64,000 nt of DNA from Wuchereria bancrofti (lineage: Eukaryota > Nematoda > Chromadorea > Rhabditida > Onchocercidae): positions 2,896,194-2,960,193 of the forward strand of contig SSBO01000012.1 of assembly GCA_005281725.1 (NCBI GenBank). The letters run 5' to 3'. The notes beneath the pieces are model-generated. The model was not told where the DNA came from. It made no database searches and worked only from the letters and a program-made list of their open reading frames with translations. This document shows, one piece after another, positions 57,776 through 64,000 of the stretch. Position 1 is the first letter of the stretch. Each line of letters begins with the position of its first letter. The translations under genes were made by a program, and so were the position numbers.

Positions 57776-60360
57776 TATTTTCTAATCCCTCATTTCTTTG
57801 CTTATTTACATTTTTTGTTCAATTGGTAACTGATGGTAAGTTTATAAGAAAGCGCAAAGAAACTATAATTTATTGCAGTATGCCTAGCGATTATGAGTAG
57901 CTTAGTTAATTCTTGCATCAACCTTACCGTTTAAGATCTAAATCGAAATATGTTGCAGAAAAGTTGGTTTTGTAAATGCTGAGTAATTGTCGGAGAAGTG
58001 AGGACGAAAATTTTATAACGCTGTTCTGCTAAAATGGTGTTATGCTGAATTAGGAATCTGGTAGTCCGTTTCACAATTTTAAGCTTTAAGCAACAATTTC
58101 GCATTTGAACTTTTTGAAAATTTTCTTGGTGTCGTTACTAATTACTAATGTTAAAGCCGATGGAACGTGAATAGTGTCTGTAAATTTTTTTCTTCAGGAC
58201 GTATTTTATCAGCTTTCTGTTTCAAAACTTAACTGGACACTAGTCACTTTCTAGTTCTGACCGGCATCCTTGCATCTAATCCCTCGCCTCACAAGTCTCC
58301 CATTGTCAGTTAAAATATATATTATAGGCAAAAAGACGGTCGACATGCTCATAGGCGTGAATCGCTAAAATAGTTTAATTTAGCTATTATCTATTCAGTT
58401 CTCTATTAGTTAAGTATTGTAATTGCTTTAACAGTGCATTTTTTCTTCTAGCATCTCTGCATGTCATTCATTGCTTCTAAATGATGGATGCTTCTTAAAA
58501 TTTATTATATATGATAATTTTAGTTAATCAAAACGTTGTTTTTTAAACATAGGATTATGTGTTTTTTGTGTTCATAAATTTGATCGTGAACTGATGTACT
58601 AAACATTTTTGCTGACATATAATTTTGCAGAAGAGTACTAAGCCGTTTACCTGAAAAAATTTTTGTTGAAAATAAAACAAAAATTGATTACGAAATCAAC
58701 GAAACATTTGCCCTACCTTATATTGGTCTCCGATTATATTTCTTTAGTTGCTATGATTATTGTTGTTCAACTGTTCAGGGCAGAAAGAAGTGTAACCTTA
58801 ATAGCCTGTGATAAATTCCTTAAGTATTTATACCTTGCACTATTGTGAGAATTAGTAGACAAAGCTAGAAATACTAGTTTTGATGTTGCAGAATTATCCT
58901 GGTCTATGCTGTAATCTGTATTGTTCTCTCAATTTTTTGCTGCAACTTAATTTCAGACTTTGCTTTTTACATGACCTCAACAGCGGTATTTCATACGAGT
59001 GCAGTATTGAGATTGTTTTTATAAACACTTTTCTAATTTGACATATAAGTATGAAGAGCTGGAAAATTGTATATTTCATGAATTATTTTATTTCACTTGT
59101 CATATGAAAGAAGTTTGGGTCAATTTGAAATATGTTATCTTAAACTCCGGGAAATTGAGAGCAGTGTTTTATAAAAGACTTCGTAATGCATCGCGTCTGT
59201 GATTGCTTCCGCATGAATTCACTGTGAGATGCTTCAATTTTGAGTAATTACGATTTTTATTTTCAGTGTCGAATATTGAAGTAAGCTATTGATAAACACA
59301 AATGCCTTTACATGCTGCTGAATTTTTTTAATTGGTGTATATGAATTGCTCTACAACTTCGGGTTGTTTATAGTGTTCCCTAATTTGTGCTTATTTTCTA
59401 TGAAAAATAAGTATTGCATTTATTTTATTGATGCTTAAGTGCAAGCAATTAAAATGTTTAATATCCGCCTTCTCTCAGTTCTTGACATTTTTCAGTGAAG
59501 TTCATTGGTACTTATGTTCATAGCTAAACATTAATCTCATCAACTTCGAGATCAATAATCTTGCCTTACAGGAATGTTTGCATAGAACTGTGAAGCAAAA
59601 AGGAGACCATTTTCGGTTAACTTGAGAAAAAGGAAATTTAGCGTATCGGTTTCAGGATTTCAGGTAAGCTAGTTGATCTGGAAAAATGGTATTTCCGTTC
59701 AAGGTTATTAGTTGCCAAATTTGATCTTAGTTTGGAATTGTATTCCCGATCTCCATTTTGATGTTAGGGGTATTGCCGGCATCTTCGAATTAAGTAAGGG
59801 GATGGTAAGAATCACGTATGAGATATTACTGGCTGTTGGACCGGGTTGGGATTTTCTCTAATTAGGAAGGAAAAGAAGTCTCTTGGTGTGCTCATTAACT
59901 AAAGATCATTCAGAGTAGTGGAGTCGCATAAGTAGATTTGATTACTCCTAAGGAAAAAAGATTGTTACTGTTATGAATAACCAAATTATCTTGCACTGAT
60001 TGTAAGTATAGTTGCAGGAAAATTTTTCCTCCAGATCAATATTCCGAGCATTTTTCTTTGTTTCCTCGCCACTGTTTTTCTCGTTTTTTTCCATAATGTC
60101 TTAATTGCTACTGAACACCATGTCACTTGAGTTCCTATGCCGACTTCATTTCTGTCGCTTCTTAATCACAATGATAAAATTTCCTAAAATCGCTGGTTAA
60201 TACCACCTTTCATTTCTTTGTTCCCTTCGAAGTCTTCTAGTTGATGTGGATCCTGATACTTCCAAGTAACTTGGTTCGCTATATGTCATTTATTCCATGC
60301 TAATTTTGTTCAGTTACTGGTTCAAATGATACTGGCAGGAAGTTGCCTAACAGAAAAACT
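57776..60360. other. Region downstream of RAF
   Basis: Contains the RAF 3' UTR and then AT-rich sequence. The first AATAAA noticed is near 58670, about 0.9 kb after the stop, so a nearer variant signal may be used. No coding exon was recognised. Confidence 0.45.
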
Positions 60361-61620
60361 ACAAGTAATTAAATAGAGCCACCATGATTTGCCACGTATG
60401 ATATCTCAAGAATTGCTAGACAAGGAAAGAGGATATTGGAAAAGGCTCGATATATTTATTGGCCTAACTAGTTTTTTAATTTCATGTCGCCAAACCAAAT
60501 CTACAATATGGTATCAGCATTCTATGCAATGCCCACAAAGGTTGGTTTTATAATAACTGGAAATGGATACACCTAATTATGACAAAGACCAAATCAAATC
60601 TGATATCACGTCTGTTCAGAAATAAACCAATTCGGGAAATTAGAACTCATAGGCATTCAGGAACAACCCAATACTCATAATGACGAACAGGCGCTGAAGC
60701 ATTTCAAAGGAATTATTACTAAACAAAGTGGAAAATATCAAGTATCTTAATCTAGGAAAGATTCAAATGTTAACCTAAATAAATATAATTATGGTTTTTG
60801 TCTTGAGAGATTGAAAACATTAACAACTTCAAACCGACAAACTGCTACTTAATCGATGTAATAAAATAGTTCAAGAACAAGTGAAATCCAATATCATTGA
60901 AGAAGTAACCTTAGACAATCGCAAATGATTCAGGTTGGCGTTATACAGCACCAAATGGACAATAAAATTAAGAATCGTTTATGATGTTTCTGCCCACCTC
61001 AAAGAAATGAGAAGTTTGGACGATGTTCTATACCACGGTCTATTACATTCAATGATTTAGCAGGTGGTGCATTGTTGTTTCGATTCAGAATGATGGAATG
61101 CAACTGGTATTATTTCTATCAGAGCGAAATTACTACACTCGGTTAAGGGATATCCAAAAACAAGTGACCAAGGACAATATAGTATACTATTGTTTTCGAA
61201 GAGTTCCATTCGAGGTGATATCATCTCTCTTTTTACTATCAGACAACTTTCAACTATCATCTAGGAACTTATGGAAGCAAAATTGTTTTGGGAATCTGGA
61301 AGAATCTCTATGTTGATAATGTTATTACTAACTAAAGAAACCCAAGAAGCACTCAAAAATTATAAAGAAAAGCCTTAATGAAGGTAAGGGAATTTCTTTC
61401 AAATGATAATGAGCAAAATTATTCCCAAGTAGAATTGAGCAGAAGTAAACCGATTTAAAAAAATTCTTGGTGTTAATACGAATCCCAAAAAGGATGTCAT
61501 CCAGGTCATCTTAAAACCTTGGGAAAATTATATATATATTTAAGAAAAAAGTTTTCTCAATTAATATTTGGCTTCGCAAAAATTACTCGAAGTTGTTTAA
61601 ACGGAAAAATATTGAAAATT
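60361..61620 (+). mobile_element. Decayed BEL/Pao-type retrotransposon fragment (pol)
   Basis: Conceptual translation, broken by stops and frameshifts, follows the order of a BEL/Pao reverse transcriptase. Upstream pieces include NDEQALKHFKGI near 60680. The characteristic LRIVYDVSAHLKEMRSLDDV starts near 60968, followed by FRRVPFEVISS near 61197. A YVDD-like box, reading YVDN, lies near 61308-61320, then ETQEALKNYKEK and VREFLSND. The last recognisable part (KILGVNTNPKKD) lies near 61460-61500. The reading frame contains many stops, so it is inactive. No long terminal repeats, gag or integrase were found, so it is a fragment and the ends are approximate. Confidence 0.75.
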
Positions 61621-64000
61621 AGCAGAATTTATTAGCTGTTATGGTGTTGGTTAAAAAAATCATAGCTTAGACTCAATCGATGCTTAATAATGTCACTTGA
61701 ATACCAAAAACTCTGGATATATCACTCAGACTATATTTCTGTCGCTTACATTACTTCATTCTTTGAAATTTGAAGTACTGGTATTTGCCTAATTACTATG
61801 AGAGATTTATAAATTCTTATGTTCACTTTAAAAGTGTTCAGAGGCAGTCTTTTTTAACTGTTAGAAAGATAGAAATAATGTATTTTTGTGCCTTATGTTG
61901 AGAATAAACCAGAAACATATGTGCGGAAGTATTATTAGCTGGTAAAGCGCATAATTGTGCTAGATTTAAGTTAATACGGAATTAATTCACTAGAGCACTG
62001 ACTTGAAGAATAAGTTTTGGAAGTATTTTGAAAACGATTCGGTATGTCTAATTTCATTAGAAAGAGAATGTAGTGAGTACAGATAGCATTTTAATTAAGT
62101 ATATGTATAGTCTTTTTTCATCCTCAAAGTAGAGGTTTTTGATTGTAATTCACGGGCTACCTTGCTGTTTTTATTTAATCATCCCATTTAGATTTGCTTT
62201 TTGTGCAAAATATATTGACGAACTATTAATGTATTTTGCATAACTTTTTATCCATCAGATTAGACAAAAATTTTGTTTGCGCTAAAATTATACTTGTCTC
62301 TTTAACGGAATGTCAATTTGAGCCTGGCATATTTGGTGATCACTCATACTTCATTTTTTCCTTGCAGATCAGCGTATTTTGTAAAAGATATTAGCAAAAA
62401 AGTTAAAAGTAGTACGGAGAGAATATAGATGAGGAAGTGTTAAGTTACTGGCAGTTGACCGGTTTTGTTAGAAAGTAAGAAAGTAGGGGATGAATATAAT
62501 ATTTCAGAGTAGGCTCCAAAAATAATTTGAGAAAATAGCTAATTTGGTGAATGTTTCGTTTGAATAACTCAACAAGAGAAAGTCAGCAGGGGATGAATCT
62601 AATGAGGATGCTTAGCTACTGCCACGATAACATTGTTACAATTAGTATCATAACTGAATCATTATGTTTCCATGAGTCTCTTAAAATTATTAGTTTTTGC
62701 TATACCTCAAATCAACTCCAAGCAATCTTTATAAACAACGCAAGGAAGGCTCTAATTTGCTTGTGTTAGTTTATTTAACTAAAAAAGAAATAAAGTTGAT
62801 TTTCCCCTATTTCAAAAAAGATATAACTGTAGTTCTTAGACAAAAAATACTTCTGCCAGTCGTCGTTCTGAGAAAAAAAAAAAAACAGAAGTGTTCAGCA
62901 TTACAAAACTCTCAAACAGCGTCTCTTCCAAAATTGTTTGGTAATCCGAGTTGATTAATTCGACTATTGAATAACTTCATTTTCTCAGTTTATCATTGTA
63001 CATCACATTTCCCATTAAAAAATCAAACTTATGTTCGATTTTGTGTAAATGAAGTTGAAATTCACCGAATACTCATATTGTACCTGAAGACAAAGCGATG
63101 TTTTTCACAGAAATAACATTCAGTCGTTCCTCATCTCTTTCCGTAAATTCAAGAATTTTACATATCAAATTATTCAAATGCCTTTTTATTATTCGATGAA
63201 CAAGAAGGCACTAACCATGAAACGAATTCCTCGTCTCAGTCACACTAAAGACTTCATTTTAAAGATATCAATCAAACATTGAGCAATTTATGCCATTCAC
63301 TATATAATCGTTTTATTGACCATTCCAGTATTCCGAATTATAAAGCACAAGAAAGGATCTGAATGTCAACCAAATTCTCCTGGAACCATTGATAGTATTA
63401 TTTTTCAAATATAGGATTTGAATATTAAAACGAACCAAAAATGAAATTCTGAACTTTGACTTTGCCATAATACAATATTAGGAACACGACACATGACATT
63501 TATAAACCGTACAGATGATCCACTTCAACAGATAGTAACGTGTTCCTAAAGGTATCAAGCAGCTCTGATTTTTTATTCGAAATACTTCGCTTAAAAGGCA
63601 TCATAGCAAATTTTTTTCTCTTACGTTCGAAATTACCGGAATTCATCAGCTTTCTACGTATTACAACAGTTTTTGAATAAAAATTGACTTCAATTACGTT
63701 ACAACTAATCAAATTAGAAAAATATGAGAATTAACAAAGTTTAAGTCTGTTATAAAATAATCTATATCTAGCTTCTGACCGAAAACTTTAATCCATTCAT
63801 TCCAATAGTCTTTCGATAAATAAATGCATAGAAGCTGAAAAGTAAACAAATGAGCTAGAAACTACTTACGACTACCACTCACCAACTTCCCAAAACAAAT
63901 CAACGATATCAAAGAGAATTAGTTTGAAGAAAAGGAACTTATAACAATGAGGAAAAAAGCAGAGAAATTTTTGGAACTGAAAATAAAGCCAAAACTAAAT
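61621..64000. other. AT-rich end of window, no gene seen
   Basis: Scattered short open frames on both strands have intron-like composition and lack recognisable motifs or splice-consistent neighbours. Confidence 0.5.

Overview
The window looks like nuclear DNA of a nematode, most likely a filarial/spirurid worm. It is AT-rich and its genes are split into many short exons by GT-AG introns. Several first coding exons open at or just after a good 3' splice acceptor, which fits spliced-leader trans-splicing. The gene content is also nematode-like: a DIM-1-type muscle Ig protein, a LIN-45-type RAF kinase and a DUF148/SXP-RAL-2-like protein. No prokaryotic features, rRNA, tRNA or CRISPR array were seen. 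I built gene models by hand-splicing; where exon phases close and the total divides by three, this is stated.

Layout. 1.58-3.28 kb (+): 3' part of a LIM-domain gene with an apparent one-base frameshift in its last LIM domain. 4.54-7.86 kb (-): dim-1-like gene with three Ig domains (321 aa). 7.9-15.1 kb: no convincing gene; microsatellites and an A/T hairpin. 15.1-17.2 kb (-): two-module DUF148-like protein, 5' end missing. 18.4-20.7 kb (-): ZNF330/NOA36 nucleolar zinc protein (337 aa), whose first intron must be GC-AG. 21.6-27.1 kb (-): a 699-aa protein joining a novel N-terminal region, a PH domain and a full actin-related fold. 27.1-40.2 kb: long gene-poor stretch with exon-like islands, a CTA/GCT triplet tract and diverged direct repeats. 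40.2-41.2 kb (-): possible small gene, head-to-head with the next. 41.4-45.0 kb (+): pantothenate kinase. 47.7-51.1 kb (+): GPAT3/4-type glycerol-3-phosphate acyltransferase. 52.9-57.8 kb (+): RAF kinase (lin-45). 60.4-61.6 kb: decayed BEL/Pao retrotransposon fragment. The rest to 64 kb appears empty.

Functionally this is a housekeeping neighbourhood: CoA synthesis, glycerolipid synthesis, ERK-pathway signalling and muscle attachment. The genes are not an obvious operon; same-strand neighbours are about 0.8-7 kb apart. The most unusual item is the PH/actin-related fusion protein. It contains a 67-nt intron whose retention would give a stop codon five bases before an in-frame ATG that begins the rest of the protein.
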